A stretch of DNA of 64,000 bases from JAENVU01 sp031362155. Its GTDB lineage: Bacteria > Actinomycetota > Acidimicrobiia > IMCC26256 > JAENVU01. A model generated the notes under the pieces. The model worked only from the letters and a program-made list of their open reading frames with translations. It made no database searches and was not told the DNA's origin. The stretch lies in the NCBI GenBank assembly GCA_031362155.1, contig JANLRZ010000109.1, forward strand, positions 3,816 through 67,815, read 5' to 3'. The position numbers and the translations under genes were made by a program. Below, in pieces: positions 35,301-43,076 of the stretch (position 1 is the first letter of the stretch; every line of letters begins with the position of its first letter).

Positions 35301-37931
35301 CTACGCGTTCCGGCTCAGGACGCCGGCAATCTCGTCGCGGCCGGCGATCCCAAGTTTCGTGCAGGCCCGGTACAGGTGGCCTTCGGCCGTCCGGACGGAA
35401 ATGAACAGGCGCTCGGCGATCTCTCGGTTGGTGAGGCCGGCCGCTGCGAGCATGGCGATCTCCCGCTCGCGACCCGTGAGACCGACCCGTTCTGGCGCGT
35501 CGGCGAGTCGGGGGGTCGCCACCCGGCCGCACTCGGCAACGAGCTCGACCCGGTATCGGGTCATCTGTGCCACCCGGGCAGGAAGTGCCTCGGACTCGAA
35601 GACGCGTGCTGCGATCGTGGCGACCTCGGCCGCCTGCAGGGACGCGCCCACTGCGACGAAGGCGTCGGTGGCGCTCGCCCAGTCGATGCCGCGGCCTGAG
35701 TCCATCGCCGCGAGTTCGGCGTTGAAGGCGACCGACCAACGGCCGTCGACGTGGTCGAGCAACCGGGCCAGATCGGTGCGGACCTCGCCCGCACCCAACC
35801 GCATCGCGTCGTGGAGCGAGTGGATTGCGTTGCCGAACTGACCCTCGGCCTCGACCTCTCGCGCGATCGAGACGAACTCGTCGCCGGCGCGCGTCAGTTC
35901 GCCGCCGATTGCAATTACCCAGGCTCGCGCTCGGCGGGCGTCCGACTCGTACAGAGCGACGCGCGACGTGGAAGCCTCGGCTCGGGCAGCGGCGACCCGG
36001 GCATCGTCGATGCGGCCGGTCAAGGCGAGTGCCTCCGCCTCGAGACTGCGGGCCCACCGGTGGAAGCCACCCAGGTCGTCATCGCCGAAGCCGTCCGCCG
36101 CCCGTCCGAGCTGCACGGCGGCTCGACCGGCCCGACCGCGCGCCAGATCCACGCGCCCGGCGAAGAGGTCCAGCCAGGGACCGGCGGACCCGTCGGACGG
36201 GGTGACGCTACGGACCAGTTCGACGAAGTCGGCGGCCTCCGGCAGGTGTCCGGCGAGCAACAGCGCGAGCGCCTGGGCGTTGATCGCCCATGCGATGCCG
36301 ATGGGTAGGTCGGCTTGCAGCGCCAGGGCGTCTTCGAGCGCGGTCCCGACGAAGTCGATCGCCGCCTGGTTGCGACCGGCGATCGAGCGGCCGCTGCCCA
36401 CGGAGCTGACCAGTCGGACCCGCAGGTGTCGGTTGTCGGGATGCTCGGCCAGGATCGCCTCGGCTTGGGCGGTGGCCGCACCCGTTCGGCCGGCCATCAT
36501 CTCGATCTGCAGCCGAGTCGCGTCCAGTATTGCCCGCCACACCGGGTCCGTGATCGCGTTGGCGGCCAAGCGGTAGGCCTCCTCGATCCACGCCGATTCG
36601 TCGAGCATCCGGGCGGTGTGAACGATTCCTTGGAAGCTCGAGACGCGCTCGCTGTCCGACAGGATCGGACGCTGGAGCCGGTCGATCAGCGCGTCCGTAG
36701 CCGCCCGGTAGTCACCCGAGTGAATGAGTGCCTGGATCCGCAACGCGGAATCGGCGAGCAGAGGATCGGCGACCGCGTCGAGCAGTTCGAGCGCGAACGC
36801 CGCGGCGCCCAGGGTGAGCGCGTCGCCTGCGGCGGTGACGAAGCGCTCCGGGTGGGACCGGTCACCCGACTCGAGGCGGAGACGCGCCTCGACGATCCTC
36901 GACTCGGCGTCGTCGGGGCCGTGGGCCAACTCGTCGGCGATCAGCCCGGGCAGCGCTGTCCGCTCGACAGTGTCCAGCAGGTCGAGCGCCGTCTCGCCGA
37001 AGAGCGGATGGGCGAGACGGACCTCGTCGCGCCCGGCACGGGGGACGATGGTTGCCAACCCCCGCGCCTCGCAACGACCCGGGTCCCAGTCCGGCAGGAC
37101 GCGTCGGAGTAGATCGGTCGTCAGCGGTTCGGCCAGCCCGAGGGTGGCCAGCGCCCGCACGTCGTGGGGATCGCCGGTCCGCAGCCGCTCGGCGATGACG
37201 TCGCGCAGCCGACGCCCGCCGCCGTCGCGACCCGACCAGTGCCACTCCGCGTGGTGCAGCGTGAGGTCGTCGCTGGCCCGAGCGTCGCTGATCAGCTCGC
37301 CGAGCAGCAGGGGGTTCCCCCCGCTCTCGGTCACCAACCAGCTCGCGGCCTCCGGCTCGACCGGCCCGCCCAACACGCGGGTGGCGAGATCGACCGTCTC
37401 AGGAGGACTCAGCGGAAGCAGGTCGATCCGCTCGGCCAGCCGGTCCTTCCACAGCACCGCGACCGATTCGGGTGCCACTTCGCCGGATCGGCACGTCATC
37501 ATGACCGGAACCCTCCCGTCGAGCACGAGGCTCTGGACGAGCAGCGCGGACCAGTCGTCAAGGAGGTGCACGTCGTCGACGACGAGCAATCGGTCCGGGT
37601 CGGCGCCCAGCGCCGCCACGGCGCGCCGCACAACCTGTGCGTCGCGTGCCGCGAAGTCCTCGGGACCGGGGCCTGCGTCGTCGGGGAGCAGGCGCAACAC
37701 CGCGCCGAATGGGAGCCGGCTCCGGCCGGTGACACCGCTGAGCCATTCGACCGGGCCTCGGTTCGATCGGTGCCGCCGGGCGACCGCTCGGGCGAGGTGG
37801 GTCTTGCCCACCCCGGCGTGGCCGCCGACGACGACGGAGACACCGCCGAGCAGCCGGGTCTCGACAAGGTCCAGCTCGGCCACGCGTCCGACTGATCCGT
37901 CGGCGTCGTCGTTCGCGGGTATCCCCAGCAT
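35301..37931 (-). CDS. LAL-type LuxR-family transcriptional regulator with ATPase domain
   Basis: 876 residues from the ATG at 37931. The N-terminal AAA/STAND ATPase has Walker A GGHAGVGKTH (near 36-45) and Walker B LLVVDDVHLLDD. A long TPR-like helical region occupies the middle (about 330-790). The C-terminal LuxR-type helix-turn-helix reads LTGREREIAMLAAAGLTNRE then IAERLFISVRTAEGHLY. Such proteins (MalT-like) activate genes on ligand and ATP binding. I prefer the ATG because a GATACT hexamer lies six bases before it; an in-frame TTG six codons earlier (37949) is an alternative. It is divergent from hrcA. Confidence 0.85.
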   Translation of the reverse strand: MLGIPANDDADGSVGRVAELDLVETRLLGGVSVVVGGHAGVGKTHLARAVARRHRSNRGPVEWLSGVTGRSRLPFGAVLRLLPDDAGPGPEDFAARDAQVVRRAVAALGADPDRLLVVDDVHLLDDWSALLVQSLVLDGRVPVMMTCRSGEVAPESVAVLWKDRLAERIDLLPLSPPETVDLATRVLGGPVEPEAASWLVTESGGNPLLLGELISDARASDDLTLHHAEWHWSGRDGGGRRLRDVIAERLRTGDPHDVRALATLGLAEPLTTDLLRRVLPDWDPGRCEARGLATIVPRAGRDEVRLAHPLFGETALDLLDTVERTALPGLIADELAHGPDDAESRIVEARLRLESGDRSHPERFVTAAGDALTLGAAAFALELLDAVADPLLADSALRIQALIHSGDYRAATDALIDRLQRPILSDSERVSSFQGIVHTARMLDESAWIEEAYRLAANAITDPVWRAILDATRLQIEMMAGRTGAATAQAEAILAEHPDNRHLRVRLVSSVGSGRSIAGRNQAAIDFVGTALEDALALQADLPIGIAWAINAQALALLLAGHLPEAADFVELVRSVTPSDGSAGPWLDLFAGRVDLARGRAGRAAVQLGRAADGFGDDDLGGFHRWARSLEAEALALTGRIDDARVAAARAEASTSRVALYESDARRARAWVIAIGGELTRAGDEFVSIAREVEAEGQFGNAIHSLHDAMRLGAGEVRTDLARLLDHVDGRWSVAFNAELAAMDSGRGIDWASATDAFVAVGASLQAAEVATIAARVFESEALPARVAQMTRYRVELVAECGRVATPRLADAPERVGLTGREREIAMLAAAGLTNREIAERLFISVRTAEGHLYRACTKLGIAGRDEIAGVLSRNA

Positions 37932-37937
37932 CAGGGC

Positions 37938-37943
37938 AGTATC
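37938..37943 (-). promoter_or_regulatory. Possible -10 element of the LAL regulator (leaderless)
   Basis: GATACT on the minus strand, six bases before the ATG at 37931. Confidence 0.35.
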
Positions 37944-38006
37944 GCCCAAACGGGGATGGCGCTCTACGGGTGGTCTTGTCGAATAGGCCCGACGAACGCC
38001 CCGCCG

Positions 38007-38033
38007 TTAGCAGTCGGTACACTCGACTGCTAC
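38007..38033 (+). promoter_or_regulatory. CIRCE-type HrcA operator with embedded -10
   Basis: TTAGCAGTC, nine bases, GACTGCTAC: the spacing and length of the CIRCE element (consensus TTAGCACTC-N9-GAGTGCTAA). The seventh base of the left arm and its partner in the right arm are both changed (C to G and G to C), preserving symmetry. The nine-base spacer contains a TACACT -10 hexamer (38018-38023), so HrcA binding would block the promoter. It lies 53 bases before hrcA. Confidence 0.85.
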
Positions 38034-38085
38034 CGCTCGGGCCGACCGGCCCGGGGAGTGCCGGCGCAATGGGATCGGTCACCTG

Positions 38086-39099
38086 ATGGATGCAGCTGAA
38101 CGACGGGCCACCGTGCTCAAGGCCGTGGTGGAGGAGTACGTCCGCACGGCCGCGCCCGTGGCGAGCCAGACCGTCACCGAGTCACGGGATCTCGGCGTCT
38201 CGAGCGCGACCGTCCGCAACGACATGACCCAACTCGAACGCGAGGGCTTCCTCGCCCAGCCCCACACTTCGGCCGGCCGGATTCCCACCGATCAGGGCTA
38301 CCGCTATTTCGTCGACCATTTCACCGCGGCGGGTGGACTCCCCGTGGGCCAGCGGCGCGCGGTCGCCGACTTCTTCGCGACGACCCACCGGGCCCTCGAA
38401 GACCTCCTCCACGAGACGAGCCAGCTCCTCGCCAACCTGACCAGTCACGCGGCGGTGGTCGTCGGCCCCGACGCCGACGCCGTGCGGGTGCGCTCCGCGC
38501 AACTCGTCGCGCTCGAGCCTGGCACCGTGCTGGCGGTCGTCGTGTTGGGCAACGGCACCGTCGAGCGCGAGGTGTTGCCCAGCGAACTCGCCGGCGACCA
38601 GGTCGCTCGTGCTTCCGCGGGGTTCGATGCTGCCCTGCGCGATCGGACGCTCGCCGTACCGAGCACGTCGCCCACCACCACCGGCGACGACGCGGTCGAT
38701 GTGCTGCTGGTGCAGGCAATCGCCGCGGTGACCACGCGCGCCAAGCACGTGTCGGATCATCTGTACGTCGGTGGAGTGAGCCGGTTGGCCGCCGAACAAG
38801 ACGCGTTCACCACGACGGCTACCACCGCGCGGCTGCTCGAAATGTTGGAAGAGCAGGTGGTGGTGGTCAGCCTCGTTCGTGACCTTCTCGATCATGGAGT
38901 GAACGTCTCGATCGGGTCGGAGAACGAGGTCGACGAACTGCGCGACTGCTCGATCGTCCTCGCTCCGTACCAAGTGGAGGGGACGCTCGCCGGAACCGTC
39001 GGCGTCCTCGGACCCACCCGCATGGATTATGCGCAGGCGTTGGCCGCGGTCGCGGCCGTGTCCCAGCAACTCGGACGACTCTTGTTGCCGCCCAGCTGA
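38086..39099 (+). CDS. hrcA: Heat-inducible transcription repressor HrcA
   Basis: 337-residue repressor of class I heat-shock genes. The N-terminal winged helix (RRATVLKAVVEEYVRTAAPV, then VSSATVRNDMTQLEREGFL and SAGRIPTDQGYRYFVD) is diagnostic; a GAF-like domain and a C-terminal dimer region follow. The CIRCE operator upstream indicates autoregulation, with the GroE/DnaK chaperone state expected to set HrcA activity, as known in Bacillus. The stop overlaps dnaJ by one base (TGATG), so hrcA and dnaJ are co-translated; dnaK is not in the window. Confidence 0.95.
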   Translation: MDAAERRATVLKAVVEEYVRTAAPVASQTVTESRDLGVSSATVRNDMTQLEREGFLAQPHTSAGRIPTDQGYRYFVDHFTAAGGLPVGQRRAVADFFATTHRALEDLLHETSQLLANLTSHAAVVVGPDADAVRVRSAQLVALEPGTVLAVVVLGNGTVEREVLPSELAGDQVARASAGFDAALRDRTLAVPSTSPTTTGDDAVDVLLVQAIAAVTTRAKHVSDHLYVGGVSRLAAEQDAFTTTATTARLLEMLEEQVVVVSLVRDLLDHGVNVSIGSENEVDELRDCSIVLAPYQVEGTLAGTVGVLGPTRMDYAQALAAVAAVSQQLGRLLLPPS

Positions 39100-40211
39100 T
39101 GGCTGACTTCTACGAGCTGCTCGGTGTTGCGCCGAGTTCGACCGACGACGACATCAAGCGGGCGTACCGCAAGCTGGCCCGAGAACTGCATCCGGACGCG
39201 AACCCCGGCGACGCCGAGGCCGAAGAACGCTTCAAGGAAGTGTCGGCGGCCTACGAGGTGCTGCGCGACCCCGAACGGCGCCGGCGGTATGACACCTTCG
39301 GCGACGAGGGACGCGGCCAAGGCGGTCCCGGGGGTCCGGGCGACGCGTTCGGGTTCGGCGACATCTTCGATGCCTTCTTCTCCGGTGGATTCGGCGGCGG
39401 CGGCGGCCGGGGCGGGCCACCGCGCGGTCAGGACGCGGAGACCTCGATCCAGCTCGACCTCGCCGAAGCCGCGTTCGGTATCACCAGCACCGTCGACATC
39501 GAGATTCCCGGTCCGTGCGAACGCTGTGACGGCACCGGCGGCGAGCCGGGAACCCATCCGGAACGCTGCGATGAATGTGGCGGGAGTGGTGAGGTACGAC
39601 AGGTCCGCAAGTCCATCCTCGGTCAGCTCGTGACCGCAGCGCCGTGCCCGCGCTGTCAGGGCACGGGCCAGGTGATCCCGAATCCCTGTACGGAGTGTCG
39701 CGGCGACGGTCGGGTGCGCACGCACAAAGAGATCGAAGTCGAGATTCCCGCCGGCATCGACGACGGTCAACGGCTGCGCCTTCCCGGCCGTGGTCCGGCC
39801 GCGCCGCGTGGCGGTGCACCGGGCGATCTGTACGTCTTGGTGCGGGTCCGCCCGCATCCGACTCTCGAACGCCACGGCGTCGATTTGGTGCACCGCGCCA
39901 GGGTCGCCATGACCCAGGCGGCGCTCGGCGCGACCTTCGAACTCGACACCCTCGACGGGACCGAGACGATCACCATCGATCCCGGCACCCAGCCCGGTCA
40001 TGTCATCCGCATGCGCGGTCACGGCGTGCCGGTGCTCAACGGTCGGGGTCGTGGCGACCTACTCATCGAGGTCAACGTCGACGTGCCGACCAAGCTCAAC
40101 GCGGAACAGGCCGAACTCCTCGGCCACTTCGCGGCGCTCCGAGGCGAGCCGATCGACCCGCCCGAGGGCGGCCTCTTCTCCAAGATTCGGTCGGCATTCG
40201 GGGATCGATGA
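39099..40211 (+). CDS. dnaJ: Chaperone DnaJ
   Basis: Full type-I J protein of 370 residues and co-chaperone of DnaK. The J domain holds HPD (ARELHPDANPGD). A Gly/Phe-rich linker (about 70-115) follows, then four zinc-finger repeats, CERCDGTG, CDECGGSG, CPRCQGTG and CTECRGDG, and the C-terminal substrate domains. The link to hrcA by a TGATG overlap puts it under CIRCE control. The 3' end overlaps rsmE by ATGA. Confidence 0.96.
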   Translation: MADFYELLGVAPSSTDDDIKRAYRKLARELHPDANPGDAEAEERFKEVSAAYEVLRDPERRRRYDTFGDEGRGQGGPGGPGDAFGFGDIFDAFFSGGFGGGGGRGGPPRGQDAETSIQLDLAEAAFGITSTVDIEIPGPCERCDGTGGEPGTHPERCDECGGSGEVRQVRKSILGQLVTAAPCPRCQGTGQVIPNPCTECRGDGRVRTHKEIEVEIPAGIDDGQRLRLPGRGPAAPRGGAPGDLYVLVRVRPHPTLERHGVDLVHRARVAMTQAALGATFELDTLDGTETITIDPGTQPGHVIRMRGHGVPVLNGRGRGDLLIEVNVDVPTKLNAEQAELLGHFAALRGEPIDPPEGGLFSKIRSAFGDR

Positions 40212-40951
40212 CCGCACCGGCGTGGGCGGCCTCGGCCGGTGCACGCGCGCTGGTCTTCGCCGACCACCCGGGCTCGGGTGCGGATGGCCGGGTTCGCGTT
40301 GATGGTCCGGACGGCCACCACCTCCAGCGCGTGCGTCGCCTCGAGATCGGCGAGCGCATCGTCGTCGCCGACGGAGTGGGGGGTTGGTACGAGGCGAGTG
40401 TCGTGGGCGTCAGCGATGGGGTGATCGACGGTGAACGCCTGGGTCCCGATCGGATCGAACCGGTGAACCATCCGAGCATCGCCATCGCGTTCGCACCGGC
40501 GAAGAGCGATCATGGCACCGAGGTCGTCCATCAACTCGTCGAACTCGGCGTCGAGCGGATCGTTCCGATTCTCACCCGGCGCGGGGTGGTGCGCTGGACC
40601 GGTGACCGGGCGGCGAAGGCGCACGAGCGACTCCAGCGGGTTGCCCGCGAGGCCGCGATGCAGGCGCATCGAGCGCGCATCCCGGTGGTGGATGCACCGG
40701 TCGGAATCGAAAGGTTGACCGGATCTCCCGGCTTGGTGCTGGCCGAGCCTGGCGGCTCCACGGTCGCCCACCTGGCCGCCCCGGCCGGCGGCGAATGGCT
40801 GGTGATGGTCGGACCCGAGGGTGGTTTCACCACCGAAGAGCGCACGATGTTCGGCCCGATTCCGACCCTCGGGATCGGCGCGCACGTGCTGCGCTCGGTG
40901 ACCGCGCCGGTCGCGGTAGGCGCCGTGCTCGCCTCACAACGTGCCGGTTGA
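40208..40951 (+). CDS. rsmE: 16S rRNA m3U1498 methyltransferase
   Basis: SPOUT-fold methyltransferase of 247 residues that methylates U1498 of 16S rRNA. The N-terminal PUA-like part has HHLQRVRRLEIGE. The SAM-binding knot carries MVGPEGGFTTEE and the late LRSVTAPVA. The ATG overlaps the dnaJ stop (ATGA). Order hrcA-dnaJ-rsmE is conserved in many Gram-positive bacteria, so it is probably part of the heat-shock operon. Confidence 0.94.
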   Translation: MTAPAWAASAGARALVFADHPGSGADGRVRVDGPDGHHLQRVRRLEIGERIVVADGVGGWYEASVVGVSDGVIDGERLGPDRIEPVNHPSIAIAFAPAKSDHGTEVVHQLVELGVERIVPILTRRGVVRWTGDRAAKAHERLQRVAREAAMQAHRARIPVVDAPVGIERLTGSPGLVLAEPGGSTVAHLAAPAGGEWLVMVGPEGGFTTEERTMFGPIPTLGIGAHVLRSVTAPVAVGAVLASQRAG

Positions 40952-41014
40952 CCGACTGCTGATACCGGTCGGATCGCCCAGCCCGTACCAAGGGGTTCGA
41001 CTTCGCCGGGGATT

Positions 41015-41029
41015 CGTGACATAGTCACG
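41015..41029 (+). promoter_or_regulatory. Palindrome in the bldD-like promoter, candidate operator
   Basis: CGTGAC-ATA-GTCACG, a perfect six-base-arm palindrome 21 bases before the ATG at 41050. It overlaps a possible -10 (CATAGT, 41020-41025), which has a TTCGAC -35-like hexamer 18 bases upstream. The position is right for autorepression by the dimeric regulator encoded next. It shares symmetry, but not every base, with the Streptomyces BldD box as I recall it. Confidence 0.6.
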
Positions 41030-41049
41030 CCGTTCTGGGGCTGAAGGCA

Positions 41050-41562
41050 ATGTCAACAGGGGGCACGAGTCGTTCAATGAATGGCCTACATGTCGGAGAT
41101 CGTTTGCGAGCGATCCGACGCCAAAAGGGTCTGTCACTCCATGATGTCGAGGCGCGTTCGGGCCTCGAGTTCAAGGCGAGTGTGCTCGGGGCGTACGAGC
41201 GCGGCGAACGCGCGATCTCCGTTCCACGATTGTTGCGGCTGTCCGAGATCTACGAGATCCCGGCCGATCAACTCCTGCCGCGAGACGCCGACATCGAGAT
41301 CAACCTCACCGATTCGAGCGATCTCGATGCGGGGTTCACGATCGATCTCGTTCGCTTGCACGCGCTCGACGAGCCCGAGGCCGCGGTGCTCTCGCGGTAC
41401 GCGGCAACGATCCAGCTGCAGCGTCAGGACTTCAACGGTCGGCTCCTCACGGTGCGTCGTGACGATCTGCGTGTGCTCGCCGCCGTTCTCGGTCGCCGCC
41501 CGGAAGAGATGGGCGTGCGACTGGACGAACTCGGCCTCCGGGCAGAGTCACCTGTTCTCTAG
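41050..41562 (+). CDS. bldD: BldD-like XRE regulator with c-di-GMP-binding signature
   Basis: 170 residues. The N-terminal helix-turn-helix (GDRLRAIRRQKGLSLHDVEA, then SVLGAYERGERAISVPRLL) closely follows Streptomyces BldD. The C-terminal domain keeps YAATIQLQRQDFNG and LLTVRRDDLRVLAAVLG. The c-di-GMP motif RxD-x8-RxxD of BldD is intact: R125-Q-D127, then eight residues, then R136-R-D-D139. BldD binds tetrameric c-di-GMP and represses developmental genes in Streptomyces; the regulon here is unknown. GAAGG precedes the ATG, and a palindrome overlaps the promoter. Between rsmE and phoH it appears to be its own transcript. Confidence 0.87.
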   Translation: MSTGGTSRSMNGLHVGDRLRAIRRQKGLSLHDVEARSGLEFKASVLGAYERGERAISVPRLLRLSEIYEIPADQLLPRDADIEINLTDSSDLDAGFTIDLVRLHALDEPEAAVLSRYAATIQLQRQDFNGRLLTVRRDDLRVLAAVLGRRPEEMGVRLDELGLRAESPVL

Positions 41563-41592
41563 AACCGCGGCGGTCCGGCCGCGAGTCACCGC

Positions 41593-41598
41593 TAACCT
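41593..41598 (+). promoter_or_regulatory. -10 element of phoH (leaderless)
   Basis: TAACCT, nine bases before the GTG at 41608. Confidence 0.5.
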
Positions 41599-41607
41599 CA
41601 ACGCGTC

Positions 41608-42561
41608 GTGACCGCTCCTGTATCGACGCAGCTCAAAGTGCTGGTTCCCGGCAATCACCTCATGGTCGGTTTGCTCGGCGAACGTGACGAGTTGTTGCGG
41701 CGCGTCGAGCAGGCGTTCCCCGTCGACATCCTGGTACGCGGCAACGAGATCACCGTGACCGGCGCCCCGGAACCGGCGGCCCGGGTCGGGCGGCTGTTCG
41801 AGGAACTCGTGGTGCTGTTGGAGCAGGGCCACGCGCTGGATCGTGACGGCATCGATCGCGCCATCGGGATGATCGAGTCGGACCAGAAGCCCACCGACGT
41901 GCTCGCCACCGAGGTGGTGAAGGGCCGCAAGAGCGTCCGCCCCAAGACCTCGGGGCAGAAGCGGTACGTCGATGCGGTGCGTGACCACACCATCACCTTC
42001 GCCATCGGCCCCGCGGGGACGGGGAAGAGCTACCTCGCGGTCGCACTCGCGGTCCAGGCCCTCCAGTCCAAGACCGTGAATCGCATTATTCTCACGCGCC
42101 CGGCGGTCGAGGCCGGGGAGCGACTCGGGTTCCTTCCGGGCGACATGCTGGCCAAGGTCGACCCGTATCTGCGCCCGCTCTACGACGCGCTCTACGACAT
42201 GCTCGACCCCGAGACCGTCGCGCGGTTGATGGAGCGCGGGGTGATCGAAGTCGCGCCGCTTGCCTACATGCGCGGGCGCACGCTCAACGATTCGTTCATC
42301 ATCCTCGACGAAGCGCAGAACACGACCGCCGAACAGATGAAGATGTTTCTCACGCGGCTCGGCTTCGGGTCCAAGATCGTGGTGACGGGCGACGTGACCC
42401 AGATCGACTTGCCGGAGGGTCGCGGTCGATCCGGGCTGTTGGTGGTGCGCGACATCCTCACGGGCGTTGCCGATCTCGAGTTCGTCGACCTCGGATCCAA
42501 GGACGTCGTGCGGCATCGGATCGTGCAGGACATCGTCGATGCCTACGCGGCGCGGTCCTGA
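41608..42561 (+). CDS. phoH: PhoH-family ATPase
   Basis: 317-residue PhoH/PhoL-type protein, a predicted RNA helicase-like ATPase. Walker A is GPAGTGKSY; Walker B and its neighbours read FIILDEAQNTTAEQMKMFLT, followed by SKIVVTGDVTQID. The N-terminal 90 residues form the small KH-like domain usual in this branch. It heads the phoH-ybeY-corC-era block found across Gram-positive bacteria. Its stop overlaps ybeY by one base (TGATG). Confidence 0.94.
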   Translation: MTAPVSTQLKVLVPGNHLMVGLLGERDELLRRVEQAFPVDILVRGNEITVTGAPEPAARVGRLFEELVVLLEQGHALDRDGIDRAIGMIESDQKPTDVLATEVVKGRKSVRPKTSGQKRYVDAVRDHTITFAIGPAGTGKSYLAVALAVQALQSKTVNRIILTRPAVEAGERLGFLPGDMLAKVDPYLRPLYDALYDMLDPETVARLMERGVIEVAPLAYMRGRTLNDSFIILDEAQNTTAEQMKMFLTRLGFGSKIVVTGDVTQIDLPEGRGRSGLLVVRDILTGVADLEFVDLGSKDVVRHRIVQDIVDAYAARS

Positions 42562-43076
42562 TGGCTGACGTCTCCATCTTCGGCAGCGATGAGCAGAGCG
42601 ACATCGAAGTCGACCTCGCCCGGTGGGTGCGCCTCGCCCGACTGGTCGTCGACGAGCAGCGGGTCCCGGGCACGTCCGAACTCTCGTTGCTCTTCGTCGA
42701 CCGCGACACGATCGCCGAGTTGAACGAGAAGTTCCTCGGCGGCACTGGTCCGACCGATGTGCTCGCCTTCCCCATGGATGACGACCTCGTGCTTCCCGGT
42801 CGGCAACCCGACCAGGGTGGTCGCGGACCGGGCGCCCCGATCGACGGCGGGGAACCTCCCACGTTGATAGGAGATGTGGTCGTTTGTCCGGTGATCGCGG
42901 AGGCGCAGGCGCCGCTGCACAATTCGAGCATCGACCAAGAACTTGCGCTCCTCGTCGTCCACGGCGTGCTCCATCTGCTCAACTATGACCACGCGGAGCC
43001 AAAGGAACAGGCAGCGATGCAACAGCGGGAGCGAGAACTTCTCGCACTCTTTCGCGAGCAGGAGGGTGAACACTGA
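42561..43076 (+). CDS. ybeY: YbeY rRNA-maturation metalloprotein
   Basis: 171-residue UPF0054 protein; a zinc-dependent endoribonuclease implicated in 16S 3'-end maturation and ribosome quality control. The three-histidine site HGVLHLLNYDH is complete. A Gly/Pro-rich loop (about 76-97, QPDQGGRGPGAPIDGGEPP) precedes the conserved LIGDVVVCP. The end of the gene supplies the AGGAGGG site used by the next gene, which overlaps its TGA. Confidence 0.94.
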   Translation: MADVSIFGSDEQSDIEVDLARWVRLARLVVDEQRVPGTSELSLLFVDRDTIAELNEKFLGGTGPTDVLAFPMDDDLVLPGRQPDQGGRGPGAPIDGGEPPTLIGDVVVCPVIAEAQAPLHNSSIDQELALLVVHGVLHLLNYDHAEPKEQAAMQQRERELLALFREQEGEH

